Positions 8,611-17,880 of a DNA stretch of 64,000 nucleotides are shown one piece after another. The DNA comes from Marinomonas agarivorans (GTDB lineage: Bacteria; Pseudomonadota; Gammaproteobacteria; Pseudomonadales; Marinomonadaceae). The translations under genes were made by a program, and so were the position numbers. The stretch is taken from assembly GCA_002173415.2 (NCBI GenBank), contig NHNK02000006.1, forward strand, positions 62,001 through 126,000, read 5' to 3'. Position 1 is the first letter of the stretch, and each line of letters begins with the position of its first letter. The notes below the pieces were generated by a model. That model worked only from the letters and a program-made list of their open reading frames with translations, was not told the DNA's origin and searched no databases.

Positions 8611-9183
8611 ATGGCAAAACCTCAGTTCAATCAAGAGCACATTCTCACTCAAGCATCTAGTGCATTTTGGCGCTTTGGCTATCACGCCACCTCGATGCAG
8701 CATGTGTTCGCCGCTACGGGACTGAAACCGGGAAGTATTTATTTGGCGTTTGGTAACAAAGAAGGCTTATTTAAAGCATCATTAGATCACTACACTCAAC
8801 AATCACTCCTACGAATTCGCAACAAACTGTCGCAATCACCTTCTGTTGAGCAGGGTATCTTTGATGTACTAATGGAGTTTGTTAATGAGTCTTGTCAGGC
8901 AGATTATTGCAGTTGCTTCCTTGTTAAAAGCCAGTTGGAGTTAGGTAGTCACCCCGAACTTTTACAGTATGTTTCTACTCGCTTAAAACAAATAGAAACG
9001 CTTTATTGTGAGTTTTTACAGCAAAATCACCCAATTGAAGAAGCACAAATTAAAGCGACAAGCTTAATGTTACATATTTTTGGGATACGAGTTTATGGCT
9101 ACCATAGCCAATCAAAAGAACAGATTTTGTCTGCATTAGAGTCAAGTTTACCTTGGTTGCCATGGACTAAATTAAAACACTAG
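8611..9183 (+). CDS. TetR/AcrR family transcriptional regulator
   Basis: One-component repressor of about 190 residues. Its N-terminal helix-turn-helix is visible in HILTQASSAFWRFGYHATSM followed by QHVFAATGLKPGSIYLAFGNKEGLF, the classic TetR DNA-binding arrangement. The C-terminal ligand-binding half contains cysteines in SCQADYCSCF that could be redox-active, which would suit a peroxiredoxin neighbour. The ATG at 8611 is chosen over an in-frame ATG at 8539 because the TetR fold begins right after it and the longer start would sit at the edge of the operator palindromes. The ligand is unknown. It resembles the YxaF/NemR-like group in layout, but I cannot assign it closely. Confidence 0.85.
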   Translation: MAKPQFNQEHILTQASSAFWRFGYHATSMQHVFAATGLKPGSIYLAFGNKEGLFKASLDHYTQQSLLRIRNKLSQSPSVEQGIFDVLMEFVNESCQADYCSCFLVKSQLELGSHPELLQYVSTRLKQIETLYCEFLQQNHPIEEAQIKATSLMLHIFGIRVYGYHSQSKEQILSALESSLPWLPWTKLKH

Positions 9184-9247
9184 TTTTTCTTTATTTGGGC
9201 TATGGGACTTCCTTCTTTCACAACCCATCTGTACAAAAGGAAATCGT

Positions 9248-11053
9248 ATGAAATCATCTTCTAAACACCGATATAAAACCAAAGCATCACTGCATCGCTC
9301 ACCTTTGGGTACCGCATTACTGACTGTAGGTCTGTTATCGAGTTTGTTGCCATCAACTATTCAAGCAGCTTCACAAGTCACTGATGATATCGCTCCAGAA
9401 GCGGCAAGCAGCGTAACCACTAAGTCCTTAGTAACAAGCAAACAATTTATGGTCGCCGCAGCCAATCCACTCGCCACCAAAGCCGGTTACGAGGTTTTGC
9501 AAAAAGGTGGATCCGCTATTGATGCCTTGGTTGCGGTGCAAATGATGCTTGGTTTGGTTGAGCCCCAGTCATCTGGTTTAGGCGGTGGTGCATTTGTGGT
9601 TTATTACGATGCTAAAACACAAAAAATAACCACATTTGACGGTCGTGAAACGGCACCACAGGCCGCGACACCAGAGCTGTTTCAAGACGCAACAGGCAAA
9701 CCATTAGGTTTTTATAATGCCGTTGTTGGCGGTCGTTCTGTTGGTACGCCAGGTACAGTTAAGTTAATGGGAGATTTGCATAAAAAGTATGGCAAGCACT
9801 CTTGGAAGTCATTACTTAAACCTGCCCAAAAAACAGCCAAAGAAGGCTTTTTGGTTTCCCCTCGACTCGCAGGAGCCATTGCCAAAGATAAAGCCCGTTT
9901 AAGCCGTTACCCAGAGACAAAAGCCTACTTTTTCGATGAAAATGGCGCACCGCTCGCTGTCAATACTCGCTTAAAAAACCCCGCCTATGCAAAGACGCTA
10001 AAACAACTTGCTAAGAAAGGCGCAGACAGTTTTTATTCTGGCAATATAGCCAAAGACATTGTTAAAAAAGTGCAAGGCTTATCTGACAACCTTGGGTTAC
10101 TGAGTTTGAATGACTTCCAAAGTTACAAGGTGAAAGAACGCGCAGCAACCTGTTTGCCTTATAAACAATACGATATTTGCGGGATGGGGCCACCTAGCTC
10201 AGGTGCCATTACTGTGGGCCAGATTCTCGGGATTACTCAACATTTTGATTTAGCCGCTATGGGGCCAAAATCTGCTCAAGCATGGCAAATTATCGGTGAC
10301 GCCTCAAGGCTAGCGTTTGCAGATAGAGGCCGCTACATTGCTGACACCGATTTTGTGCCAATGCCACAAGGTTTATTGGACAAAGATTACTTAGCTAGCA
10401 GAGCAAAACTCATCGTTCCAGGGCAAGCTCTGACAGAAGTTGAAGCTGGCACGCCTGAGTGGAAAACGCCTTTAGCACTTGCAGACGATATTTCTATCGA
10501 ACTACCATCAACTAGCCATATTTCTATTATTGATGCCGAAGGTAATGCGGTATCTGTCACAACGACGATAGAAAATGGTTTTGGTTCACGGGTAATGAGC
10601 AATGGCTTTTTACTGAATAATGAATTGACCGATTTTTCATTTGCCAGTTTTAAAAATGGTTACCCGATTGCCAATCGCTTAGAACCCGGCAAACGCCCTC
10701 GTTCGTCTATGTCACCAACGATTGTGCTCAAAGATGGCAAACCTTACCTAATCGTTGGCTCCCCTGGTGGCTCTCGTATTATTGGTTATGTTGCTAAAAC
10801 GCTTATCGCCCATTTAGAGTGGGGAATGGATATTCAAAGTGCCATAAATTTACCTAATATGCTGAATCGGTTTGGCACATACGATTTGGAAAAAGGTACA
10901 CCAGCTGAATCTTTTCGACCATCTTTAGAAGCAATGGGGTTCAAAGTGTCTATTCGAGATCTCAACTCAGGATTACAAGGGATTGTAGTTGATTCTCAAA
11001 CTTTCAGAGGGGGAGCAGATCCAAGACGTGAAGGCATTGCTCTAGGGGATTAA
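9248..11053 (+). CDS. ggt: Gamma-glutamyltransferase (periplasmic)
   Basis: Cleaves the gamma-glutamyl bond of glutathione and related compounds and transfers the glutamyl group. The N-terminal 41 residues form a signal peptide with a basic start and a hydrophobic core ending near IQAA. The precursor (601 residues) should self-cleave before a nucleophilic Thr: the PSTSHISIIDAEGNAVSVTT region matches the conserved cleavage region of the family. The substrate-binding SSGLGGGAFVVYYD, the small-subunit NRLEPGKRPRSSMSPT and the GSPGGSRI motif are all present. A good ribosome site (AAGGA) precedes the start. It is followed by a strong terminator and appears monocistronic. Confidence 0.94.
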   Translation: MKSSSKHRYKTKASLHRSPLGTALLTVGLLSSLLPSTIQAASQVTDDIAPEAASSVTTKSLVTSKQFMVAAANPLATKAGYEVLQKGGSAIDALVAVQMMLGLVEPQSSGLGGGAFVVYYDAKTQKITTFDGRETAPQAATPELFQDATGKPLGFYNAVVGGRSVGTPGTVKLMGDLHKKYGKHSWKSLLKPAQKTAKEGFLVSPRLAGAIAKDKARLSRYPETKAYFFDENGAPLAVNTRLKNPAYAKTLKQLAKKGADSFYSGNIAKDIVKKVQGLSDNLGLLSLNDFQSYKVKERAATCLPYKQYDICGMGPPSSGAITVGQILGITQHFDLAAMGPKSAQAWQIIGDASRLAFADRGRYIADTDFVPMPQGLLDKDYLASRAKLIVPGQALTEVEAGTPEWKTPLALADDISIELPSTSHISIIDAEGNAVSVTTTIENGFGSRVMSNGFLLNNELTDFSFASFKNGYPIANRLEPGKRPRSSMSPTIVLKDGKPYLIVGSPGGSRIIGYVAKTLIAHLEWGMDIQSAINLPNMLNRFGTYDLEKGTPAESFRPSLEAMGFKVSIRDLNSGLQGIVVDSQTFRGGADPRREGIALGD

Positions 11054-11110
11054 TGGTACTGGGCGACTAATTGTCTAGGCGGTGAATTATATTAGGCGAT
11101 TCATATGGTT

Positions 11111-11153
11111 ACCAACTCTACTCGCATGGAAGGCAAAGTAGAGTTGGTTTTTT
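11111..11153 (+). terminator. Rho-independent terminator of ggt
   Basis: ACCAACTCTACT at 11111-11122 pairs perfectly with AGTAGAGTTGGT at 11137-11148, a 12-bp stem with a 14-nt loop, followed directly by TTTTT. It lies 58 bp after the ggt stop codon. Confidence 0.88.
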
Positions 11154-11265
11154 GCTCGTCATTTATCTTGTCTATACTAGACTGCTTCTACTGTACTGCT
11201 TCTATTATCTTGCTTTTAGCAAAGAGCAAACTAGCGCAGAAAAAACAGTGCTGTAGTTAATGAAG

Positions 11266-11574
11266 CTATTGGCCATTGAGAATATTCGCAATGGGAACCA
11301 ATTTGATTTCACGAATATCGACTTTTTCCCATACTTTACCAGTGATGTAAGGGTCATTTTGTATCCATTCATCCAACGCTTCCCGTGTATTAAAATCCAC
11401 ATGCACAGACGAGCCAATCATTTTGCCATCCTCATTTAGCATGGCCCCACCGCTGAGAAAAATACCGGCCTTTACTAACTTCTCTATTCCTTGAACATGA
11501 GCATCGCGATTCGATAAGCGTCGGTTAATGGTATCTTCGTCTTGATAGTCATAGGCAGTAACAGCAAATTGCAT
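11266..11574 (-). CDS. YciI-like protein
   Basis: Small (102 residues) cytoplasmic protein of the YciI/YCII ferredoxin-like fold. Recognisable features are the start MQFAVTAYDYQD, the RDAHVQGIEKLVKAG segment with the conserved His, and VDFNTREALDEWIQNDPYITGKVWEKVDI. Family members are putative enzymes with a conserved His-Asp pair, but most have no known substrate. The ATG at 11574 is chosen because AGAGGA lies just upstream; the frame extends ten codons further. It stands alone between the ggt terminator and the REC-TPR gene. Confidence 0.85.
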   Translation of the reverse strand: MQFAVTAYDYQDEDTINRRLSNRDAHVQGIEKLVKAGIFLSGGAMLNEDGKMIGSSVHVDFNTREALDEWIQNDPYITGKVWEKVDIREIKLVPIANILNGQ

Positions 11575-11671
11575 AAGGTTTCCTCTTGAGATCAATACTG
11601 TCAAATAACAGATAAATGAAAGTGATGGGATAGTATAAAGAATTTACTGAAGATATTAAGGCTAATGCGTC

Positions 11672-11708
11672 TTCAACATGATCATATTTTTAATATAGTC
11701 ATGTTGAA
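11672..11708. repeat. 10-bp perfect inverted repeat upstream of the YciI-like gene
   Basis: TTCAACATGA at 11672-11681 is repeated in inverted form as TCATGTTGAA at 11699-11708, with a 17-nt AT-rich centre. No U-tract follows on either strand, so it looks more like a protein-binding site than a terminator. It lies about 100 bp upstream of the YciI-like gene start. Function unknown. Confidence 0.5.
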
Positions 11709-11792
11709 AGCATAATGGATGAGGTCACATGAAACTATTTTTCAGCGGCAACCTATCCTGTTGTCAACAACTAACCGTGAAACTCAGTAAGA

Positions 11793-13406
11793 TTAACTAA
11801 AATAGCGCTGCGCATAGCTTTGTAAATTTTGATAGCGGCGATATTGACGGTGCTGAGAAGAGATATGTCCAATCCGTGCTAACGCATCAGAGCAAAGGGA
11901 AATCAACTCATTTTTTACCCCTTGATCAGACATAATTTTAAAGGTTGTCTGCACTAGGTTCATATTCAGACCTGGGTGTTTTGGAGAATATTCCTGCGCT
12001 TTCATAAAAGCATCTAACGCTTCTTCGTATTTGCTCTCATCATACAAGGTTAGGCCAAGCATATTATATTTTTTCGCTTGAGTTCGAGCGTTATTACCAA
12101 CAGGCTCATCAATAAATGCTTGGATTTTAGCAACCAAAGTTTTATTTTTCTTACGACTTTCTTTAATTAAATCAGTAAAAATAACATTAGCTTCTTCCTT
12201 ACGATCTAACGCATACAAGGCTTTACCCATTTCAAACGAAACCTCAGGCGTCAAAATGGCCGGTTCTTGGAAAAGTAAGGTTTGAGCTTCTTCTAAACGG
12301 TCATTCGCTTCTTTCATTTTGCCTTGATTATGAAAAACACGACATTCCACTAAACATTTTTGCAGTTTAACTTTCGGGTCATCTGGAAACTTTTTGCTGA
12401 CTATTGCCAGAAGGTTAAAGGCTTCTTGACATTTTTTTCTTCCTTCATTGGAAGAGTCCATAAAAATAGATTCCGCAATCACTTGTGCTGAATGCAGATA
12501 TTGCTCTGGCGATTCGTGCATTGAGTTAACACTCAATTTTAGAGCTTGATTACTGGCCTTAAGGGCTGTCTCTAAATCGCCATTGGAGAGACTAAGCTCC
12601 AACAAACTTTGTTGCCTTGAAACAACACTAGGAGAACGTTTAACCGCTTCTTGCAGAACTTTCTGAGCTTTCTGGAATAGGCCTTTTTCAGATAGGTATT
12701 CCACCAATAAATCATAAGCCTGCATACAGTTAGGAAATAATTTAACCGTTGAGTGCAAATGTTGTATGGCTTTATCAATTAACCCTTTTAGCTTCATTAA
12801 TTGCGCTTCCATAACCATAGCCCAATCTAAAGGTCCTTTTTCTTGCGCTAAACGGCAAATGCTCTGTGCTTTCGATAGTTGACTCGTGGAATAAAAAATA
12901 TCCGCCATTTTTTGCTTACACCACGGGCCATGAGGACTTTTCTTGTTGATAAGCTCAACACAAAGGGCGATTGCACGCTTGTAATTGCCTAGCCCTTCGG
13001 CTTGTTTTATTTCTTTGAGAACTTCATTCTTTTGTACTAGTTTCTCAATTCTTTCTTTCAAGGTACTAGGTGAGAAAGGTTTTGTTAGATAGTCATCAGG
13101 TTTCGCTTCCATGATGCTCATGACAATATCACGGCTGGTTTCTGCGGAAACGATAATAAACATTGAGGTACTTTTTAGGATGCCTTTTAATCTCAGCTCT
13201 TCTAGAGCCTGACGACCATTTTTACTACCGGCTAAATTAAAGTCGCATAAAATAAGATCATATTGTTTGGCCTTACAAGCATCAATGACATCCTTCCCTG
13301 CCGAGGCCATATCAATTTTTTCTATACCAATAGAATTTAAAATTTTCCTAATCGACTGACGTGAGTAGTCAAAGTCATCGACGATTAGCGTTTGAAGCGA
13401 TTGCAA
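11793..13406 (-). CDS. Response regulator receiver domain fused to TPR repeats
   Basis: 537-residue cytoplasmic protein. Residues 1-120 form a CheY-like receiver: TLIVDDFDYSR at the acidic pocket, Asp55 in LILCDFNLAG as the phosphoacceptor, and DYLTKPFSPSTL with the conserved Lys. From about residue 130 to the end the sequence consists of helical tetratricopeptide-like repeats (for example AKKYNMLGLTLYDESKYEEA and ALDAFMKAQEYSPKHPG). There is no DNA-binding or enzymatic output, so output by protein-protein interaction is likely. No sensor kinase is adjacent. REC-TPR proteins exist in Pseudomonas and relatives without a settled function. It is divergent from the cyclophilin gene across a 400-bp AT-rich gap. 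Confidence 0.85.
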   Translation of the reverse strand: MQSLQTLIVDDFDYSRQSIRKILNSIGIEKIDMASAGKDVIDACKAKQYDLILCDFNLAGSKNGRQALEELRLKGILKSTSMFIIVSAETSRDIVMSIMEAKPDDYLTKPFSPSTLKERIEKLVQKNEVLKEIKQAEGLGNYKRAIALCVELINKKSPHGPWCKQKMADIFYSTSQLSKAQSICRLAQEKGPLDWAMVMEAQLMKLKGLIDKAIQHLHSTVKLFPNCMQAYDLLVEYLSEKGLFQKAQKVLQEAVKRSPSVVSRQQSLLELSLSNGDLETALKASNQALKLSVNSMHESPEQYLHSAQVIAESIFMDSSNEGRKKCQEAFNLLAIVSKKFPDDPKVKLQKCLVECRVFHNQGKMKEANDRLEEAQTLLFQEPAILTPEVSFEMGKALYALDRKEEANVIFTDLIKESRKKNKTLVAKIQAFIDEPVGNNARTQAKKYNMLGLTLYDESKYEEALDAFMKAQEYSPKHPGLNMNLVQTTFKIMSDQGVKNELISLCSDALARIGHISSQHRQYRRYQNLQSYAQRYFS

Positions 13407-13807
13407 AATCTTAATCCTTAGTCATTTAAGTTTAACGCTCTAGTACTTTATTTATTTCTATACAGTTCTTAAAAAACCAACATAAAAACTGGTTATATCA
13501 ACATTTTTTTGTCAATTAATTCACTGCGAAAAAATCAAATCAGTAACAAGAAAATACATTTATATTATTTTGTATCGTTTTGTAATAGAAATAATAGGTT
13601 TTAATTTGTCTGATATCAAGAAATAAAATAACCATTATTATGTAAATATTGGATACAAGTACATAATCTTCAAACAAAATAAAACCAAGTTATTACAAGA
13701 ATAACAAAAATGAATAATATTAATCCTATTGCACAATAGCTCAGTTTTTATTGGCTTCGCGTTACTAACCCCTTACTATTTAGCCAAAACAAAACAAGGA
13801 ACCAATA
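13407..13807. other. AT-rich intergenic region between divergent genes
   Basis: 401 bp with no convincing open frame on either strand and markedly AT-rich composition. It must contain the promoters of the REC-TPR gene (minus) and the cyclophilin gene (plus), but I cannot name a clear -35/-10 pair. I see no RNA-gene signature or long repeat in it. Confidence 0.6.
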
Positions 13808-14347
13808 ATGAAGCACTTAATTCTTATAGCATGCTGCTTTTTCGCTATGCACATCCACGCCACGCAAGTCTCAATTATTACTAACTTAGGGGACATTGAA
13901 GTTCAGCTATACGAAGAGCAGGCCCCTTTAACCGTTAAAAACTTTCTGAGTTACGTTGACGAAGGTTTTTATAAAGAGACCATTTTCCATCGGGTTATTC
14001 CCGGTTTTATGGCGCAAGGAGGCGGCTTTACAAAGGATATGGAACGAAAAGCAACAAAAAAGCCCGTACCTTATGAAGGTAAGAGTAGTTTATCTAATGA
14101 CCGAGGAACGCTTGCTATGGCCAGAACATCGGATCCAAATAGCGCTACTTCACAGTTTTTCATTAACTATGTGAATAACATTCATCTTAACCATGGTTCA
14201 CGGGCAGGTTATGCTGTATTTGGTAAAGTGACTAAAGGGATGGATATCGTAGAAGCAATGGCAGCCGAAGAAACAGGCAATGTTGGCCCCTATCGCAATG
14301 TACCGTTAACACCTATCGTTATTCAGGATATTATTCGCCTTCCTTAA
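13808..14347 (+). CDS. Cyclophilin-type peptidyl-prolyl cis-trans isomerase, exported
   Basis: Accelerates proline isomerisation during protein folding. The first 18 residues (MKHLILIACCFFAMHIHA) form a short signal peptide, so the enzyme is probably periplasmic like PpiA. The cyclophilin core follows: NLGDIEVQLYEEQAPLTVKN, FHRVIPGFMAQGGGF, LAMARTSDPNSATSQFFINY and AVFGKVTKGMDIVEAM. The active-site Arg, Phe, Met and Gln positions are all present. It has 179 residues, matching bacterial PpiA-type proteins. A good ribosome site (AAGGA) precedes the ATG. mnmC follows 27 bp later on the same strand, so the two may be co-transcribed. Confidence 0.9.
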   Translation: MKHLILIACCFFAMHIHATQVSIITNLGDIEVQLYEEQAPLTVKNFLSYVDEGFYKETIFHRVIPGFMAQGGGFTKDMERKATKKPVPYEGKSSLSNDRGTLAMARTSDPNSATSQFFINYVNNIHLNHGSRAGYAVFGKVTKGMDIVEAMAAEETGNVGPYRNVPLTPIVIQDIIRLP

Positions 14348-14374
14348 TAATCATAACCAAAACAAGCGTATATT

Positions 14375-16456
14375 TTGACAACTTATAGACTTGCTCCAGC
14401 CACCTTGAATTGGGACGAAAATGGTGCCCCTCATTCTGATCAGTTCAATGATGTGTACTTTGACCGCGAAGCAGGGCTTGAAGAAACACGCTTTGTGTTT
14501 CTTCAACACAACCAACTGGAACAGCGTTTCACGCAGCTTGTTTCAAATACCCATTCCACCCATCAAAAGCACGCCTTTACCATTGCTGAAACTGGCTTTG
14601 GTACAGGGTTAAACTTTCTTTGTAGTTGGCAACTGTGGCGACAAATACAAGACAAGGTAGATGCCAGCCAGCCAATGCAAGTCAATAAAACACGTTTGCA
14701 TTTTATTTCTGTCGAAAAATATCCTCTATCAAAAACACAATTAGAAAAAGCATTACGGATGTGGCCTTCATTAAAACCACTTGCAGATGAACTGCTCGAG
14801 GTTTATCCAACATTATGCAAAGGCCTACATCGCTTGCAGTTAGACAACAACCAAGTGCAACTCACGCTTTGGTTCGGTGATGCAAATGAGGGTTTTGACA
14901 GTATCAATGCTGATGTGGATGCGTGGTTTTTGGATGGGTTCGCACCCAGTAAAAACCCTGATATGTGGAACGACGCATTATTTCAACATATAAAGCGTTT
15001 GAGTCATATTGATACAAGTTTTGCCACATTCACCGCAGCAGGCATTGTCAAACGTGGCCTGCAATCGGTTGGCTTTTCTGTCAATAAAGTAAAAGGGTTT
15101 GGGAAGAAGCGTGAAATGCTGGTTGGCGTGTTAGCGACTCAAGAACAGAGCTTTGCTCAGCGAGCTACAACTGGAGAAGCATGGTTCAATAATCGACCAA
15201 CATCATTACCCGCCAGTACAGACTCGAACATACTCGTCGTTGGGGCGGGCTTAGCAGGTTGCCATACTGCTCGAGCATTGGCAGAGAAAGGGTTAAAAGT
15301 TACCCTATGGGAACAACACGATCAGCCTGCTCAAGAAGCATCGGGCAACCCTCAAGGTATTTTATATCCTAAATTAGCAAGCACAGACTCTCCTTTAAAT
15401 CGCTTTTACCTTGCCTCTTACCTGTATGCTAATTCGCTACTAAATCGTTCTCTCTCATTTGTCGAAAAGACAGCAGGCGAAGAAACATGTATTTGGCAAC
15501 AAACAGGATTAGAGCAAAGACCCACTTCAGAGGCCGAACAGGAAAAGTTTGCTAAGTTACTTGCTAATGCGACGTATCCAGATGAGGTATTAACAAAGTC
15601 TGCCAATCATTCGAATCTTGATACTTCTATATGGCTACCTCTTTCAGGTTGGGTCAAACCTGCGAAATGGTGTCAGGCGCTCATTCAGCACGATAATATT
15701 CACTTTGCTCCACATCATAGGTTAAGCAAACTAGAACAATTACCGCCTCAAGCAAATAGTAGTGACTTTCTTTGGCAAGCCTTTGCAAACAATCACACCA
15801 AGATAGCCAAGTTTTCTCATGTTATTTTTTGCTCTGCTAACTACACCGATGTTCTTAAGCAGTTTGTCACATTACCAACCAAACCAATACGAGGTCAGGT
15901 TTCTTCTGTGGTGCTGGATAAGAACATATCGTTAGATAGAGTGCTATGTGGTAACGGTTACGTATCACCGCCATTACTGTCTCAAAACCAGCAAGAGCTC
16001 ACATTGCACTTTGGTTCAACCTACCACATTGGAGACTCTACTATGACGGTAACGAATAAAGACCATAATGAAAATTTAGCAAAGTTAGCGGAATTATTAC
16101 CTGACACAGATTGGCAAACGTATCAAGACCAGTGCGAAGGGCGAGTCTCTTTTCGTTGCACCGTCTCAGATTACGCTCCTATCATCGGCCCAATTCCACA
16201 TGTAGACTCTTTTGTGTCCAATTACAAACCATTAAATAAAAATGCCAAATGGACCTCGGATAATGTTATCTCGCACCTTGAAAATCTTTATGTAAATCTA
16301 GGGCATGGTTCTCGTGGGTTGATTTCAACGCCACTTGCAGGCGAATACATTGCGAATTTAATTTGCCATGAAACATCTGTTTATGAACGCTGCGTTGAAC
16401 ATGTGGTCCATCCGGCACGCTTTTTGGTACGTCAATTAAAAAGAGGGAAATTATAA
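14375..16456 (+). CDS. mnmC: Bifunctional tRNA modification enzyme MnmC
   Basis: Carries out the last two steps of 5-methylaminomethyl-(2-thio)uridine synthesis at the tRNA wobble position. The N-terminal SAM-dependent methyltransferase domain (about residues 1-250) shows ETGFGTGLNFL and WFLDGFAPSKNPDMW. The C-terminal FAD-dependent oxidase domain begins with ILVVGAGLAGCHTARALAEKG and ends with YVNLGHGSRGLISTPLAGEY. The 693-residue length is normal for the fused enzyme. The start used is a TTG (protein MTTYRLAPATLNW); no ATG is available before conserved sequence. It is followed by a short gap and a convergent small gene. Confidence 0.94.
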   Translation: MTTYRLAPATLNWDENGAPHSDQFNDVYFDREAGLEETRFVFLQHNQLEQRFTQLVSNTHSTHQKHAFTIAETGFGTGLNFLCSWQLWRQIQDKVDASQPMQVNKTRLHFISVEKYPLSKTQLEKALRMWPSLKPLADELLEVYPTLCKGLHRLQLDNNQVQLTLWFGDANEGFDSINADVDAWFLDGFAPSKNPDMWNDALFQHIKRLSHIDTSFATFTAAGIVKRGLQSVGFSVNKVKGFGKKREMLVGVLATQEQSFAQRATTGEAWFNNRPTSLPASTDSNILVVGAGLAGCHTARALAEKGLKVTLWEQHDQPAQEASGNPQGILYPKLASTDSPLNRFYLASYLYANSLLNRSLSFVEKTAGEETCIWQQTGLEQRPTSEAEQEKFAKLLANATYPDEVLTKSANHSNLDTSIWLPLSGWVKPAKWCQALIQHDNIHFAPHHRLSKLEQLPPQANSSDFLWQAFANNHTKIAKFSHVIFCSANYTDVLKQFVTLPTKPIRGQVSSVVLDKNISLDRVLCGNGYVSPPLLSQNQQELTLHFGSTYHIGDSTMTVTNKDHNENLAKLAELLPDTDWQTYQDQCEGRVSFRCTVSDYAPIIGPIPHVDSFVSNYKPLNKNAKWTSDNVISHLENLYVNLGHGSRGLISTPLAGEYIANLICHETSVYERCVEHVVHPARFLVRQLKRGKL

Positions 16457-16555
16457 AAAAGGTAGCTCTGTATGCCTTTTAATTACGCCTTAAAGACATG
16501 AAACGGCACATAAGATTAACAGCGCTACGTGCCAAGCACTTATCAGTTATTTAAA

Positions 16556-16575
16556 GAAGAGGTACTCACCTCTTC
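16556..16575 (-). terminator. Hairpin terminator after the small unknown gene
   Basis: GAAGAGGT at 16556-16563 pairs with ACCTCTTC at 16568-16575 around a 4-nt loop. On the minus strand the stem is followed by TTTAAATAAC, a weak U-tract. It lies 11 bp past the stop of the gene ending at 16587. Confidence 0.55.
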
Positions 16576-16586
16576 CTTTACGCATT

Positions 16587-16922
16587 TTATCCACGACTTT
16601 CAAATAGTTCACACGCTCTTGGAATCAACTCTTCTAATGTGGTGATTGTTTCGGTTCTAAATAATAAACCATCTAGATCTGGCAATAAGTTTCTTAGTTT
16701 ACGACTTAATTTAATAACACTAGGTGTGCTAGGTTCATAAGGGTATTCATGATCTTGAACGCTCAGTTTGTGCAGTTCGTCCAGCTCTTCCTGCAATAAG
16801 CTTTTCATAGCAAAAAACAAATCTTTGTTATTGATATCGTTGGTTTCCCAATAAGCATTTTCAAATTCGCGATTTAAGTCGTAAAACACATGTAGTGCAT
16901 CTGCAACTGTTTTCGTAGCCAT
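16587..16922 (-). CDS. Conserved-looking hypothetical protein
   Basis: 111-residue acidic, mostly helical protein that I do not recognise. It has no signal peptide, membrane segment or Cys motif. Visible features are a YWETNDINNKD segment, a helix rich in Glu/Leu (LLQEELDELHKLS), and a C-terminal LEELIPRACELFE helix. It looks like a real gene: good codon texture, its own downstream hairpin, and a position between mnmC (convergent) and cysE (divergent). It could be a small adaptor or regulatory protein, but nothing in the sequence supports a specific role. Confidence 0.7.
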   Translation of the reverse strand: MATKTVADALHVFYDLNREFENAYWETNDINNKDLFFAMKSLLQEELDELHKLSVQDHEYPYEPSTPSVIKLSRKLRNLLPDLDGLLFRTETITTLEELIPRACELFESRG

Positions 16923-17033
16923 ATCATCTCCAAATTATGCAAAAAAGTAACGTTGCGCTTATCCTTGTATTGTTACATTCTAACCCCATTAAACTTTATC
17001 ATTAGTAATAAATAAAACCAATTAGGTGACATT

Positions 17034-17876
17034 TTGACTCAATCAAGTTCAGCCATTCCAATTTCTTCACAAGAAAGTCTTTGGCAAACTCTACAAAAAG
17101 AAGCTGAAGAGCTATCACAAGTAGAGCCAATTCTTGCAAGCTTATTCAATACCGCCATTCTACGACATGAATCCCTTGGTTCTGCACTCAGTTTTTTACT
17201 TGCCAGCAAACTGGATACGCCTGCTGTACCTGCTTTGGTATTACGAGAGATTTTCGAAGAAGTTCTGTCCGAGGCTAAATCAACTATAGTACAGGATGTG
17301 GAAAAGGACATTTTGGCAATCTGTGAACGGGATGCGGCCTGCGATTCACTCACAACCCCCTTGCTGTTTTTTAAAGGATTCCACGCCTTGCAGACACACA
17401 GAGTGGCGCACTGGTTATGGGTAAATAACCGTAAGAGTCTTGCACTGCATTTACAAGCTCAGATGTCGAGTGCCTTTGGTGTCGATATTCACCCAGCGGC
17501 CAAAATTGGTTCAGGAGTAATGCTGGATCACGCTACTGGATTTGTGGTGGGTGAAACCTGCGTTATCGAAGATAATGTGTCTATTTTGCAGTCTGTCACC
17601 TTAGGGGGTACAGGAAAAGAGCAAGGTGATCGCCACCCTAAAATTCGTCGAGGTGTACTGATTGGCGCTGGCGCGAAAATACTGGGCAATATTGAGGTCG
17701 GCGAAGGGGCAAAAATCGGTGCTGGCAGTGTGGTGTTAAAATCGGTAAAAGCTCATACGACCGTAGCAGGTGTTCCTGCAAAAGAAGTAGGTCGTAATAC
17801 AGATATGGAACCTGCTCTAGGTATGGATCACGACATCAACCAGTGTGTACGCCATAAAAATAACGTACCAAAGTGA
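17034..17876 (+). CDS. cysE: Serine O-acetyltransferase CysE
   Basis: Transfers acetyl from acetyl-CoA to L-serine, the first step of cysteine synthesis. The helical N-terminal domain (about residues 10-150) is followed by a left-handed beta-helix made of hexapeptide repeats: VDIHPAAKIGSGVMLDHATG, then VVGETCVIEDNVSILQSVTL and GGTGKEQGDRHPKIRRGVL, ending near AGVPAKEVG. The catalytic His/Asp region DIHPAAKIG and DHATG is intact. It has 280 residues, normal for the enzyme. The start is a TTG at 17034. The C-terminal end is convergent with yheU, only 4 bp apart. It is not beside the isc genes, where a cysE paralogue often sits. Confidence 0.93.
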   Translation: MTQSSSAIPISSQESLWQTLQKEAEELSQVEPILASLFNTAILRHESLGSALSFLLASKLDTPAVPALVLREIFEEVLSEAKSTIVQDVEKDILAICERDAACDSLTTPLLFFKGFHALQTHRVAHWLWVNNRKSLALHLQAQMSSAFGVDIHPAAKIGSGVMLDHATGFVVGETCVIEDNVSILQSVTLGGTGKEQGDRHPKIRRGVLIGAGAKILGNIEVGEGAKIGAGSVVLKSVKAHTTVAGVPAKEVGRNTDMEPALGMDHDINQCVRHKNNVPK

Positions 17877-17880
17877 TCAC

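Noticed and set aside
13407-13807. AT-rich gap considered as a transferred element or small RNA locus.
   Set aside because: No flanking repeats, no stable hairpin and no terminator pattern; base composition alone is not enough.
16457-16480. AAAAGG/CCTTTT hairpin just after mnmC.
   Set aside because: Only two GC pairs in a 6-bp stem with a 12-nt loop; too weak to call a terminator.
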